Assembly: GCA_038025085.1 (NCBI GenBank)
Contig: CM076153.1
Coordinates: 3,596,001-3,660,000, forward strand
Length of the DNA stretch: 64,000 bases
Direction: 5' to 3'
Origin: Tetragonia tetragonoides
Lineage: Eukaryota > Streptophyta > Magnoliopsida > Caryophyllales > Aizoaceae
The notes below the pieces were generated by a model. It saw only the letters and a program-made list of their open reading frames with translations. It did no database searches and was not told the DNA's origin. The position numbers and the translations under genes are program-made. Shown here one piece after another: positions 38,207 through 51,232 of the stretch; position 1 is the first letter of the stretch, and every line of letters begins with the position of its first letter.

Positions 38207-40567
38207 ATGCCTGAAGCTCCAAATGAAACACATAAGGTCACAGAACACTACAACCTCATAGAAAAGAACAAAAGGTCTCTTGAGTTCATTGAGGATGTAA
38301 CACAAAATGCTGATCAAGCCCAGGAACGCGTCCTCTCCGAAATCCTGGCTCGAAACGCTCATGTTGAGTACCTCAATAGGCATGGTCTCAATGGTGCCAC
38401 TGACAGGGATACTTTCAAGAAACTCATCCCTGTCATCAAGTATGAAGACCTTCAGCCCGACATAACCCGTATCGCCAATGGCGATAAATCCCCAATCCTC
38501 TGCTCTCACCCCATCTCCGAGTTCCTCACAAGGTATCTTACATACCATAATATTCTGTTGCCGAATTTTGGTAGTTGTGAAATTCATATTCGTAAATGTG
38601 TTTTTGTACTTTTCTTTTTGTGGTTCCCTCTTTGTATGATTACCTTTTTTACTAAGTGGGTCTTTGGATTTGTAGTTCTGGGACATCAGGAGGTGAAAGA
38701 AAATTGATGCCGACAATTGAAGAGGAACTAGACAGGAGGTCCATGTTATACAGCTTGTTAATGCCAGTTATGAGCCAGTTTGTGCCGGGCCTAGAGAAAG
38801 GCAAGGGGATGTATTTCCTCTTCATTAAATCAGAAGCCAAAACCCCGGGCGGGCTTGTGGCCCGGCCCGTTTTAACTAGCTACTACAAGAGCTCACATTT
38901 CAAGAAAAGGCCCTTTGACCCTTACACAAACTACACTAGCCCAAATGAGACCATCCTTTGCTCTGATTCTTACCAGTCAATGTACTCACAAATGCTCTGT
39001 GGCCTCTGCCAACACAAGGAAGTTCTCCGGGTCGGGGCAGTCTTTGCCTCGGGCTTTATCCGGGCTATAAAATTCCTAGAAAAACACTGGCCCGCCTTGG
39101 CCCATGACATTAGGACCGGGACCCTCAGTTCCGAGATCACGGACATGTCAGTTCGAGACTCGGTCATGCGGGTCCTAAGGCCCGACCCAAAGCTGGCAGA
39201 CTTTATTGAGTCAGAATGTGGTAAGCGTTCATGGCAAGGGATAATCACAAGGCTATGGCCTAACACAAAATATATTGATGTTATAGTAACGGGGACCATG
39301 GCACAATATATACCAACCCTTGATTACTATAGCAATGGGCTACCCCTTGTTTGCACTATGTATGCCTCTTCAGAATGCTACTTTGGTGTCAATCTTAACC
39401 CACTCTGCAGGCCAAGCGAAGTCTCATACACCCTCATCCCTACCATGGGCTACTTCGAGTTCTTGCCCGTTCAACGTAACACCAATGGGGTCACCAATTC
39501 GATCTCCATGCCCAAATCTCTCACCGAGAAGGAGCAACAAGAGCTTGTCGATCTGGTCGATGTCAAAGTCGGCCTTGAATACGAGATCGTCATCACCACC
39601 TATGCCGGTATATTTCATTTTCCTTGGTACCAAAATTTGTTATTCCCTCCGTTTCAAAATGATTGTGTTAATTGATTCGTCTAACGTGTGATATTTTCAC
39701 AACCAGTTTTGTCTACCCCACGGGGCTATGAGTTAGGCAAATACACACGCCTGAGTGACTCATAGTCCCATGGAGAAGAATATCATTGACGTGGAAATAT
39801 CTGCAGTACATTTTTCAACAAAAGAAGTTTAGATAACATATGAAAAAGTCAAATTTGAACAATTCAATTTATAAATATTACTACTGCATTTATTTACTTT
39901 GTAACAGTGAAACTGTTATATATGCGTTAGGACTCCCAGTAATAACCAAAACTTTTGTATTTTTGTTACAGGACTATATAGGTACAGGGTCGGCGACGTG
40001 CTAAGGGTGGCCGGGTTCAAGAACAACGCACCACAATTCAACTTCGTGTGCCGGAAAAACGTTGTGTTGTCGATCGATTCCGACAAGACCGATGAGGTGG
40101 AGCTCCAAAACGCAGTGAAAAACGCCGTTGGGCACCTACAACCCTTTGACGCCACCCTAATGGAGTACACTAGCTATGCTGACTTGACCACGAGCCCCGG
40201 CCACTATGTGCTCTTCTGGGAGCTGAGTCTCAATGGTTCCACCCCCATCCCGCCCTCGGTTTTCGAGGACTGCTGCTTCACCGTGGAGGAGTCGCTTAAT
40301 AGTGTGTATCGCCAGGGCCGGGTCTCGGACAAGTCCATTGGGGCATTAGAGATTAAAATTGTTGAATACGGGACATTTGATAAGCTTATGGACTATGCTA
40401 TTAGCTTAGGAGCGTCTATTAATCAGTATAAAACGCCTAGGTGTGTTAAATTTGCGCCCATTGTGGAGTTGATGAACTCTAAGGTGGTTAATAGCTACTT
40501 TAGCCCTAAGTGTCCTAAGTGGGTTCCTGGTCACAAACAGTGGTGCAATGGCAATGAAGAGAGATGA
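38207..40567 (+). CDS. GH3.6: Indole-3-acetic acid-amido synthetase, GH3.5/GH3.6 type
   Basis: Three exons, 38207-38532, 38676-39607 and 39972-40567 (TGA), join in phase through GT-AG introns to give 617 residues, as expected for group II GH3 proteins (about 600-615). The start ATG opens MPEAP, the conserved N-terminus of this subgroup. Known function: GH3 enzymes adenylate indole-3-acetic acid with ATP and join it to an amino acid such as aspartate, lowering free auxin; they act in the cytosol. Visible motifs: the ATP-binding loop [10 protein letters not shown] from residue 109 (split by intron 1), YASSE at 338-342, and YRYRVGD at 422-428 in the C-terminal nucleotide-binding region. The C-terminus [10 protein letters not shown] is typical. 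Overall sequence is closest to Arabidopsis GH3.6 (DFL1) and GH3.5, so the exact orthology between these two is uncertain. No frameshift or missing key residue is seen. Auxin induction is known for this subgroup but not shown by clear promoter elements here. Confidence 0.96.
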
Positions 40568-40821
40568 GTAAATTGTTAAGAAGTTTAGTTGACGGGCGGT
40601 TCGTGGTGGTAGTGATGGTGGTGATCAGGGAGGAAAGGGTGGACCCAAAAAAAGGGAGAAGGAACCGTTTTAGGTTGACTCCCCACCAATCAATTTTTAG
40701 TTAATTGTTTCTTCCTTCTTTGTAATGAATTATTGTAGCTCTTGTTAAGTAATCTCTAGGACATTATGGGAATTTAGGCTTCTTTTTGTACAAAACAGTT
40801 CCTTTTTCCAAAGGAAGAAAG

Positions 40822-41060
40822 GCTTTCTCATATAAGCATCCATCATCTCTTTTCCCTAATCTCTAACTCCACCTTTCTTTTTACTATTTCATTCGTCATT
40901 CTCCAATTTACATGACTCATTTCTAAGTCAAATTATATTATCATATAAGCATCCTCTCTTTTCGCCAATCTCTATCCCCACCTTTCGTTTTACTTTTGTT
41001 TCTATTTCGTTCGTCATTCTCCAATTTATATGACTAATCTCAAAGTCACACTTGTTTGAA
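40822..41060 (+). repeat. Tandem duplication, 113-bp period
   Basis: Two copies of a segment starting TCATATAAGCATCC (40828 and 40941) and containing TTCGTCATTCTCCAATTTA lie just after the GH3 gene. The copies differ by small changes, so the duplication is not recent. Confidence 0.85.
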
Positions 41061-43133
41061 AATATAACGAGTTGTGTTAACGACCAATATAAAGGTTCAT
41101 TGTAACATACTTATGTAACAAGTTTTCTACCCCACAACATTTAAACGTTAATGGTAATATTTACATGATAACGTTAATGGTACTTTCATTAGTTTGCTCA
41201 AGATTGCCCACGTTACAGTTTCGTTTTGCACAGCTGTTTTTGCTACTACTAATAGCTAAAATTATCAATAAAATAGGATAGCTTTCTACAAAAACAAAAA
41301 CAGAGGGAAGATGGGAGGGTTCTTTTTTATGGGTTACAGGGGGATATCCCTACACAAATCCAGCCAGAAAATCTGCCCACTGAACCCTCATGGGCCACTT
41401 CCTAAAACGGCAAACGTAAGCCATCTCTCTACTCTTTTTTAGTCACTCATCTTTTTCTCAAGTTAGGTAATTTCGTCTGATTTTTATAGTGCTACTCTTC
41501 TTAATAATTAATACATCTGTCCTTTTTTCGGAAAAAAAAAGGTATGGAGTTTTAATTTTCCAGCTAACCAAAAGACGACCAACTTTTCTACATAATCAAT
41601 TTAGCTCTCTCGTTCTCTTTTTCACTTTACTTGCTACTAGGGAAGTAAATCTAAACCCATCTGCGTCTTACCCTTTTTAAGCCAAATCCCCTGATTATCT
41701 GCTAAAAATTATACTAATGGCAGCTAGCCATGACACCCAAAAACTGGTGCTTATGATATTAAGTAATTCTCTAATTAGCCTTTTGAGGACAGAACAGAAC
41801 AGAAGCATCTTCTATTTCAATTCAATTAATTAAATTAATTAATTAATAAAATGAAATCGAAATGTTGTCAGTGCTTAACTCGAGAGAATAATTTATACTA
41901 CGATGCATTTGAATCATTCCACACCGCTAAAGACTGTCATTGCTGCCCTGCCAACACATCAATTATTGATCACACACACCCCTTAGACTCAGGGAGAGAG
42001 AAATTGAGAATAACAATATAATATGAGCTACTCCCTGCTATTATCTACTAGATTTCCCAAGTGTGGTCAATGAAGGAATTGAGAATGAGCTTTTTCAAGA
42101 ACAATAATTGTGGTCAATGTCCCTAAAATTTCTCATCGTGGCTGGGGTGCTAGGCTTTAACAAAAGGAGAAAATTATGTTGCCCCTTTTCTGCATTATAT
42201 AGGGATAATGATTTTGGATCCTCTAATTTTGCACTACATAAACAACTCATAATTAAAAGTCAATTGAAGTGAAATTTAGCACTATAGTCTATACATACAT
42301 ATTGGCCCTTTTTCCCAATTTGGGAGTAATTAGTTTTTAGTTGATTGCCACAACCCCTTAAAATCATCCCCTCTATATCCTTATTTATAATTATAAATTT
42401 AAATTAGTCAAATAAAATATTTCATTTTTTACTACAAATAAAGAGACAAAAAAATGCATGTACTTCATATGGGAGTATTATACTTCTTATTTTACCCTAA
42501 AAAAAACCTATGGTTAGGAACTCTTTTAAGATACGATATCCTAAAGTTCGAGTTAGACCTTAAGTAAACTTCTCTTACCGAAAAACTAGACTACAAGTTG
42601 ATCAACTAATCAACTAAACATGTAATACAATTAGCTAACATTATACAGCTGAATACCAAACAAGATAATGACCTTTTATTATTATTGTAAGAAAAGTATG
42701 AAAATTTAAGAATATACATTTCATTCGATTGTTACTTAGCTTGACATACTCACACATAGTAGTATAGTACAGTCGAATCCTATGTCTTTCATAATGTAAT
42801 TAAATCTCAAGCAATTGTCATGTCAAAGTGATTAGATCTATATTGCGTATTGAGTTTTCAATACAATTCAAATTTGCAACATACTTATATTAGATTGGAT
42901 TGCCTAATGTCTAGCTAACTCAAGAGGGTTCATTGCTACTAGATATGGTTCGACATGGTGCAGTCTTTTCCTTAACTCAACCCAACCCTATTCATACTAA
43001 AAGAAAATTGAATACTGAAGATATAAGATTTGAGCACAAGTTAAAGAATTAGCATTAGGTTAAACAAGTTTGAGCCATGATCGACCCATGATGAAGACAA
43101 GCCTAGGCATGGCCCAGCCCGAACCGTAGGTAC
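41061..43133. other. Intergenic DNA, nothing recognised
   Basis: AT-rich intergenic sequence. The frame at 41489-41680 is short and without recognisable features. Confidence 0.5.
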
Positions 43134-43344
43134 TAGACATGGCAAACGGGTCGGTCAGGTCGGGTCAAATACGGGTTGGGTTAAATACGAACCGGGTCAA
43201 ATATGGGTCGAATACATCGGGTCAAATATCCAACGGGTTCAGATCATTTCGGTTTCGGATCAAAAAATCGGGTCCTTTCAGATTTGAATCTTTTCGGATC
43301 GGGTTCGAGTCGGTCATCAGGTCGGTCAATTTTTGCCAGCTCTA
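43134..43344. mobile_element. hAT-type MITE, 211 bp
   Basis: The left end TAGACATGGCAAACGGGTCG faces the inverse of TTTTTGCCAGCTCTA on the right. The body is rich in GGGTCAAATACGGG motifs, like the element at 23875-24178. An 8-bp target duplication is not clear: flanks GGTACTAG and GGACTAGT are only similar. Confidence 0.75.
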
Positions 43345-44175
43345 GGACTAGTACCCCTTGTACCACACAAGGGAGTAAATGTTAAATGTGGTACTCCAAT
43401 TAGGAACTGCTACCATAAATTGTACGGGGTTTAATCCAGAATCATCTTGGAAAAACACAGAACAATAATTATTATATATGCAGAGTAGAGAGAGTGAGTG
43501 GGCAAAAGGGTGAGGTTTGTTTAGCGGAGGTCCGGGGAGAGAAAGCCAAAGCGGTCAAGACGACAAGAACTGATGAGATATGAGAAGGGGTGTTTGGGAG
43601 TGCAGGACAGTTAGGATGAAATAGATGATCTTTCACATCAGAACATGTTCCCTCAACAGTACCCTTTGTCTCCACATCCAAACAAATTCTGTTTTTGTTT
43701 GAGCAAGCGTTTGTTTTTTTTTTTTTTTTTTTTTGCTTTTATTTTAAATAAAGAAAGGACTCACTCATGCATTGATAGTGGCTCAGGCTCAGTCAGAAGA
43801 TGGACAAAATGCTGATGAGTTTCAGACACACGCACCCAAGCCTTGAAAAAGAGAGAACGAGTGAACCACAGACAAAATTAACAGAAACAAAAGGACATAT
43901 AACATACATACACTTTAAGAAAAAGAAAACAAAACAAAACACATGTATGAGAGAGAGAAAGAAAGTATCTTGATAAGGTTTGTGTGTATGTGCACATTAC
44001 ATCTGTGATGAGAAAGAGAAACTAGTGCAACCTACTGTAGACTAAAGTACTGTACCATGCATTTTTGTCGTCTTCATTTACTTTTGCCTACCTCTACTTT
44101 CATTTCATCAATACTCCTCCTTTATCTCTGTTTTTTCCGTTTTTTACAGCCCTCATATTCCACCATTATGCTTTT
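43345..44175. other. Intergenic DNA, with a T-run
   Basis: A T-run lies at about 43711-43734. The minus-strand frame at 43472-43681 has balanced composition but no recognised domain or start context, so it is left unannotated. Confidence 0.45.
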
Positions 44176-44480
44176 TTCCCCACTTATTTTCACGGATTCT
44201 CATTGATTGGATCTGTTAATAATTTTCGTTGATTAAGGTCATGTCACTAATTCTCAATGATTGGGTAATGTCTTGCCACTTATTTTCACTAATTCGGTAA
44301 GGTCATTCTAATAATTCTTGTGAGTAAGAATCTGGGTCCTGCCACTGATTTCCACTGATTAGAATAAAATCCTCCTACTGATTAAGTAAAGTCCTGCCAT
44401 TGATTCTCACTTATTGAGCAATATCTATTTACTGATTTTTATTAATTAGGTAAGGTTCCATAAGTAGAAAATAACCCACA
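44176..44480. mobile_element. Minisatellite-filled MITE, copy 3 (inverted)
   Basis: The interior is the reverse complement of the arrays at 17145 and 22423: CCACTGATTTCCACTGATTA and TAAGTAAAGTCCTGCCATTG repeat along it. The ends (CCCCACTTATTTTCAC on the left, AAGTAGAAAATAACCCACAC on the right) still show the inverted-repeat pattern. Confidence 0.6.
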
Positions 44481-46021
44481 CTCATTGGATATAGACTCAA
44501 TTAACATATTTGATGTTAAGATACTAAAGTATCCGAAATCGGGCAGAAACTATGATTCAATTAACATTCTCAGTTGTAGAATCCTCGGTCCTAAAGAAGG
44601 ATCTGAGTGATTCTAATTTCGAACATATATGGAGTATGTAATGTAACAGATCCTTACAAAACCTTTCCGGGAAAAAAAAATAATAATAATTCCTTGACGA
44701 GAACAATAACCATCGCATATTTGCGTTTGAATATATCATAATATGTCTGGCTTGGTCTTGTATGTACACAGTAAATCACCTAGGCTGGAATCTGGATGTG
44801 GGGGCTCGGTTAATAAAGACTTGCAGACAGTTCAGGAGATACTGTTGCTGTTTTTCTTTAGTGTACCTAGGCATCATGGATTCAAATTTAATGTACTACA
44901 ACTCCATGCCTTCAAATTTATTGCACTTATTGATTGGCTCATGTCAATATTAGTAGTTGTCAAATATCAGAGGAAAAGAAAAGTGCTAAATTATGAAATA
45001 CTAATAAATTAGCGGTAGCTTTACTTGGTAAAACTTACACACCGTCAAATTTGAAGTTGGGATCAGATTCAAGTCTCATTACCTTTAACTTAGAATTGAG
45101 GTGTGGTAGTTGCTTTATAGACTTAGGGTGTATTCTTTTCCTTTGGACTCTACCCAATCAACAGAATAAGTGGTTGTTCAGAAATATCTCCCTGAAATTT
45201 CAAGTAACAAAGATAATTTTGTCACTTATTTCAAATAAAAAAATGTTATAACGGCTGTATGAGTATCATTATCCTTTTTATATTGGCGTTGGACCCTAGC
45301 GGTTTGGGGGAAGTATGGACTATAGAGTATAGACTGTGCACTGTGTAGTGTGTAGTAATACAAAACCGGATTGGCCCTGTGTCTTCCAAAAAGAGGACGG
45401 GGACCATCAATCCATCACTACGATCGCGCCACGTGGCAAAATCTAAGCGTTGACTTGACCACCTGACGTCCCGTATTATCTCTGATCCGTAAGTGAGGGA
45501 GGTTAGTTAACTAATGGGGGCCTATTAGATGAGAAAAAGAAAAAAAAAACTAATGGGGGCCTATTTGATCACACCAATCCACGTGGGCTTGTCCATCCAG
45601 TTTGTTGCTGGTCGGCCCAAAGTTGGATAATATTTTTTAAATACACATGTGAAGGAAGAAAAAAAAATACTATATGTAAAGAATTACGGTGCTTGAAATT
45701 AATATCTCATGATCTCACGAGTACACGACGATCGTTAGCAGTTAGCACCGAAAAGCATACATGTAGCTGAATTGAATGAAATTGAACATATTTGAGTTAG
45801 ATTGGTATTGAATTAAATTAAACATATAAGAAAATGACGGGAGTTTAAAAAAAAAGTTATAAAGAAATGTTTACAGTGTGTTCTTTCACACTAAATTATA
45901 TGGACGTTAGGTGAACTCCTAACTGAAATGAATAATACGGATTAATATTTGAGAGAAAATTTGAATTGAATTGAATTAATGCTTAAAATTAAAAAGAAGA
46001 CACATTTAATTAAAAGTATTG
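44481..46021. other. Intergenic DNA with a small duplication
   Basis: AACTAATGGGGGCCTATT occurs twice, near 45509 and 45549, forming a 40-bp tandem duplication with an A-rich spacer. No gene is recognised; the frames at 44557-45251 overlap and are low in complexity. Confidence 0.5.
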
Positions 46022-46023
46022 AT

Positions 46024-46526
46024 CTCTTTTTTTTTGGGAAAAATAAATTCCATTAATTGAAAGTTATACGGCACTTATAAAAAGGGTTAAATTCAACAAA
46101 AAATAGATCTAAAACATCAGAATACATTCGAATGAAAAAGTTATGTAGCATTAGAGATTCAACAATTCCGACCTGCTTCCCTTTAATTGCTATTTTCCAT
46201 ATTACAGCCTCTTCGCGGAATCCTCTGCTATAGCTTTGAATGCTTCGATCCGACATAGCAGACCACCTCTTGATAGAATAGATCCACCAAAGCACCATAC
46301 GAATGACAAAACGAAAAACTAACAATACTCTCAAAAAGTCAGAGACAGCCGAACCCAACGCATGGGACAAACTAACCCTCACAAATAGAGAGATTGATAT
46401 TATTCGACATAATAAAACTAGATAATAGAACAAAACAATGAAACAAAAAGAATTGGGGCTTACAATTAGCAAAGAATTGCTAATAGCAGCCCCTGAACCA
46501 AAAGGGGACTAGGGTTTTTTTGGGGG
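46024..46526 (-). mobile_element. LINE-derived short retroposon, copy 1
   Basis: On the minus strand this unit begins CCCCCAAAAAAACCCTAGTC and ends TTAATGGAATTTATTTTTCC followed by an A-run (T-run at 46028-46036 on +). It is homologous along its length to the unit at 47468-47966. The A-tail and the AACCCTAG-type 5' end suggest a short non-autonomous retroposon of LINE type. It carries an open frame (46053-46472) sharing RMVLWWIYSIKRWS with copy 2, but no known domain. Flanking duplications are only suggestive (ATTGATCT and CTTGATAC). Confidence 0.6.
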
Positions 46527-47467
46527 AAACTCTTGATACTTTAATATGTGAACTTTACTGCATTTGCTAATTTTTTATTTAATAGATGTGTATTTAGAGT
46601 GTCATCTAAGATATTATTTGGCGTCTTCTTAATGCTTTTGTTACCACTTAGAGAAACAATACTTCAAAACTTTGTTACTACGATTATATTAACTTATATC
46701 TCATACTCAAACTATGTACTATACTGTAATTAAAAGACTAATAGCGTACTCATCCAGTTCACAATATGAGTATATTCACTTTCTAGTTTATACGTGGCGT
46801 GGCTGAAGGATAACATAACTTAACAATAGTCGCAATCTTTTGGATACATTTAGGTGTTTCGAGATAAGTACATTCACCCCTTATAAAAATATGTCCAATT
46901 CAACAATTTTCTACCGTTCAAATTCTAAACGTGTGAAAAGTCAGGTGAGGATCCTCTAATATTCACCTATGCTGTTAACTGCAGAGGATCTGAAAATCTA
47001 TTAATCTTGGGATTTCCCACCAATGTACTGAGAGTACCGTTTACTTGTTGTCTTGTTGAACACAAACACGTGTGGCTCCTCCTTCTAACCTGTAGCTTGA
47101 CTTTGACCGTTCCGTTTCTCCTAATAATAATAACACACCCCACCCACACGTGAGGAGTATATTTTGTTGTGTTCCCTGTCGGCTGTTGGGTCCATCCACT
47201 AGGCCGCACTTGGCCCAATTTGGCTCATAAGTCGTTATCTCTTACGGGTCAGCCCGGTCGTCTTGTTATAGGTGGAGCCGTGAAGGTAAACCATTTCTTT
47301 TTCTTTAACAAAAACTTGAATCCTTCCAAAACAAAAACAAAAACTTGAAGCATTTTAAACTGTGAGCCGTGAGGTAGGAAAAAAAATTGGTAATATTGAG
47401 TAATTAAATTTTGTAGTTTATGTGAAAAAATGGTGAAAGTTTAAATTCATAAAATAAATCCGACAAT
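46527..47467. other. Spacer between two retroposon copies
   Basis: About 940 bp with no recognisable gene. The minus-strand frame at 46967-47218 has no identifiable domain. Confidence 0.5.
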
Positions 47468-47966
47468 TCTTTTTTTTAAGGGGAAAATAAATTTCATTAA
47501 TTGAAAGTCATACGACACTTACAAGAAGGGTTGAATTTAACAAGAAATAGATCTAAAACATCAGAATACATTCAAATGAAAAAGCTATGTATCACTTCAA
47601 CAATTCCGATCGGCTTCCATCTAATCCTTGTTTTCCATATTACGCCCTCTTCGTGGAAGTCTCTGCTATAGCTTTGAATGCTTTGATCCGATATAGTAGA
47701 CCACCTCTTGATAGAATAGATCCACCAAAGCACCATACGAACGACAAAACGAAAAACTAACAATACTCTCAAAAAGTGAGAGACCGCCGAATCCAACGTA
47801 TGAGACAAACTAACCCTCACAAATGGAGATACTGATATTATTCGACATAATAAAACTAGATATAATAGAACAAAACAATGAAACAAAAAGAATTGGGGCT
47901 TACAATTTACAAAGAATTGCTAATGACAGCCCCTAAATCAAAAGGGGGATAGGGTTTTTTTGGGGG
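47468..47966 (-). mobile_element. LINE-derived short retroposon, copy 2
   Basis: A second copy of the unit at 46024-46526, same orientation, 1.45 kb away, with the A-tail seen as a T-run at 47469-47477. The frame at 47572-47886 keeps much of copy 1's sequence (for example VRVSLSHTLDSAVSHFLRV). Several differences preserve similar amino acids, but two copies are not enough to show selection. Confidence 0.6.
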
Positions 47967-48301
47967 CCAATGAGACCATATAATGACCTATGGAGTGACT
48001 ACGTTTTTCAATAAATCCGACACTTAACCTTTGTTGTTCAATAGATAGTTTATAATTCGAAATATAAAATAAATTTTGATGATAGTGTTTTATGATCTAT
48101 CACTAACTTTACCCTTATACTATTACGTGAGATTCTTAATTTCGATTACTTGTTAGGATTGTTTACTTGTTGCTTGTGTAGCACCTCATCAAAAAAATTT
48201 TAATCACAATAAAAAAAAAAATTAAAATTTAAGTCAACTACTTAATTTTCGATGAGACTAGCTTTTGGTCACCGGTTAACGTAAGGAAATATTTGCGAAA
48301 G

Positions 48302-48530
48302 ATGCTGAAAGTGATTGGGGGTAGTGGTTGGGATAGTGGTTCAGCACTTCATTCCTTAAATAAGTGGTTGGGGGTTCGAATCTCAACTCTTGCGAATGGA
48401 AAAAATCCCTTGGCCAGCCCCCTACTGCTTAGTGCGCTGACAGTTGGGGCGAGAGGGTTAGTCACTGTGATCGACGATGGATACCCTTGGCAAAGACCCA
48501 AAAAAAAAAAAAAAAATGCTCAAAGTGATT
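48302..48530 (+). mobile_element. tRNA-derived SINE, family 2 copy 2
   Basis: A 15-bp duplication with one mismatch (ATGCTGAAAGTGATT at 48302-48316, ATGCTCAAAGTGATT at 48516-48530) flanks the insertion. The head has A-box-like GGGATAGTGGTTCAG and B box GGGTTCGAATCTC; the body ends in an A-run. Its 3' part (TCACTGTGATCGACGATGGA) matches the SINE at 36473-36694. Confidence 0.88.
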
Positions 48531-51232
48531 ACTCGTATTCTTGATTATCACATATTTTTTAGGTGCGAAATATTCTTCATTATCATATTTATTAAAGAAG
48601 CAGTTGACAAGTTATATTTGTCTTGCTAACGTCCAGCATATATAGTTGGATTCCATTAGCTAAATAGACAGAGACACAGATCAAACCATAATACGCAATA
48701 ATGTTAAGATTATGTAGACTTCTTAACAAATACTCCTCCTAGAATTAACCATTTTTAATCATAATATATCAGATAAGGGTTGAAACATAGGATGTTTAAA
48801 AGGGGGGGACCAAAATTATTAAACGAGATTAGGTTAAACTAGACATGGCCATGTAGGAAACCAATCAGCAGGTCTCTTTCGTTTGATATATATTCAACGA
48901 TAAGGTCATTGCTTACAAAAACTATATCGCCATACTATAATTTATACAGTATAATTTAGTGATTGATTAATGTTACTAGCTAGTCCTTGATTATAAGCAA
49001 CTGTCTCAGTTATCTACTGAACGAGTTGGTACTTAGCATGATGACACTTGAAAGAAACATCATTTTTAAACAATATCAAGTTTTACTAACTAAAATTTGG
49101 AGAATAGATAATCCATAATTGCAATTGAGTCATTGACTAGATAATGCCATAATGGAGATTTGAGATCACCTAGAACAATCCATCATCTATCTAGTAAATA
49201 TGTAAATATACGAAAAAGAAAGAGATTGAATCGTTGTGAAGGAATTAAATACTTTCAACCAAAAATTTAAACGGATGGTTGGACCCCTCACACGGATATT
49301 TATTGAGTTTGAAGTGTAGATGATATCGTGTGAATAACTGTGAAGGAACCACTTCAATTCAACCAGAGTTTGGCAATAACTCAAACATAGTTCTTAGTTC
49401 TCACAACGTTAGTTGGTTTCTCACTAGCTTCTTAGTTCTGTTCAAAATATCTAGTTGTTCCTGTTTCTGGGTGCATAAGTATCTATCTAAGATACAACTT
49501 TGTAGATGTACATACATGATACATTGTATGTATATATGCTTGTGAGTTGTGAGTTGTGTCACTATAACTACTAACCAACTTAATACAATGCGTACAGCAA
49601 ACGACTCAAATCAGTAATAGGAGTATATCTACTACCAAGTACCAACCAACCTTCACTCTAATTAGTGTGCCTCAACTGCTCGATCTTTTCATGATGTCTC
49701 CTATTTAATTTCAGCCTTCTTATCGTAAAATTGCATATCTCTATTTTTGATTTTTTTTTTTTTTTTAAATTTGAGAAGCAAGGATGTCTCCATTTCATGT
49801 CCCTCAGAAATTACTGGTAGTATAACTGGTATTTAAAGCCCTGTTTTTCACTTTCACGCAAAAAAAAAAAAAAAAAAAAAAAAAGCCCTGTTTTTCACTC
49901 AAAAAAAAAAAGAAAAAGAAAAAGGCCTGTTTAATTTTACAATGAACTTTGGACTAAGGAGTCTGTGATTTGTCTTCCTTATCTTGGCCCAGTTAAGATT
50001 ATTGTACTCCAGCATTATGCAGCATGGTTGTCCAATGAAAGAAATCCATGAGTCTCTGTTCAAGTTCAGCCCAAGATAAACTTTCACTTTTGTCGAACAC
50101 AACTTTCTCAAGCGCACCCGTATCAGCCCATCAGAGTTAAATTATTTTTAAAGCCCAATCATCAATCCATAGCAGCTCCCAGACTCCAAGAGACAACTCT
50201 CCACGTTATTTTTTACTCCTAGTTTGTACAAAATTTAATCTTCTGTGCAAAATTTTGTGTGTACTTATTAGTTCATGGTGGACCAATAAACTAAATTTTT
50301 TAAAATATTTTTTTTATGTCTCTAAATATTTCTACTAGTATTTTTGGATTCATAGTGGACTAAGTTAACACAAGATATGTTAAATATACTCACATATATT
50401 TATTTTCCATATATAAAAGTTTTAATTTTTTTTTTAATATAGCATGAAAATAATCTATGAGGTTTTTTTGTTATGGGTTTCTATATATATAGGGAAGGAT
50501 ATTGTTGTTTCATTAAATATATTTATTTACTGAATAAGTGAGAATCAATGTTAAGACCCAAAAGTAAGATCAAATTGAGTAGTCAGGTCTGATTCTATAA
50601 TCTAACAGTTCAACTCACTGATGAGGTTCACTATCAAGACTTTAAGAATATATATCCTATAAATGAAAATTATGTTTGTTTACTTATATAGATGATGAAA
50701 ATATTTCTCCTGAAAATTATTTTTTTTATAAAGTAAACACCAAAAAGTGAGAGAGAACTTTTTCAGAGAAAAAGTTTTCACCAATCTAACCGAGCCTAGA
50801 TGAATACCGTGAGCCGTGAGGAGCCTGCCTTTGGAAAAAAAATGGAGACGGGGGGAAATCCAGGTAGGCAGTTTCAAAATGGCTTACGTGTGCGAGTGGG
50901 AGTGGGACAATATAAAAGCTGGCAAGAGGCAGTCCATGTTGGGACGAGGCAATGATTACCAACTTAAAAATTGCCACCGCAGTCCCTTCATCAACAGTGA
51001 CAATATTCCCAGCATGTAAAAGAATCACTGATTCCTTTGTCGTCATTCTCGAAAGCCAATTTTCTTTTTTTTCTCTTTCTCAATAATTACTACTCGTAGT
51101 ACTAAATCTGGGAATCAATAGTCGTAACTTGTAACAGTATAAATTACTTGAGCGAAAGCCGGGAGCTCATAGTAGAAGTGTAGAATAGTTGCGCCATATT
51201 GGTTACATGGGCTAGGATGCGATCTTTTCGGC
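48531..51232. other. Intergenic DNA with small repeats
   Basis: AT-rich sequence with no convincing gene. AAAGCCCTGTTTTTCACT is duplicated near 49836 and 49883 around an A-run (49860-49883). A small MITE at 50255-50373 is listed separately. A T-run lies at 49750-49766. Confidence 0.5.
50255..50373. mobile_element. Small Mutator-type MITE
   Basis: Inverted ends TTGTGTGTACTTATTAGTTC and (inverted) TTGTGTTAACTTAGTCCACT are related to the termini of the MITE at 16059-16301. The interior is AT-rich and lacks the minisatellite. No target duplication is assigned. Confidence 0.5.

Noticed and set aside
38201..39633. Minus-strand ORFs opposite the GH3 exons
   Set aside because: They are shadows of the strongly supported GH3 coding sequence.
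43472..43681. Minus-strand frame that might be a small gene
   Set aside because: The composition is reasonable, but there is no recognised domain, splice context or homologue that I can name.
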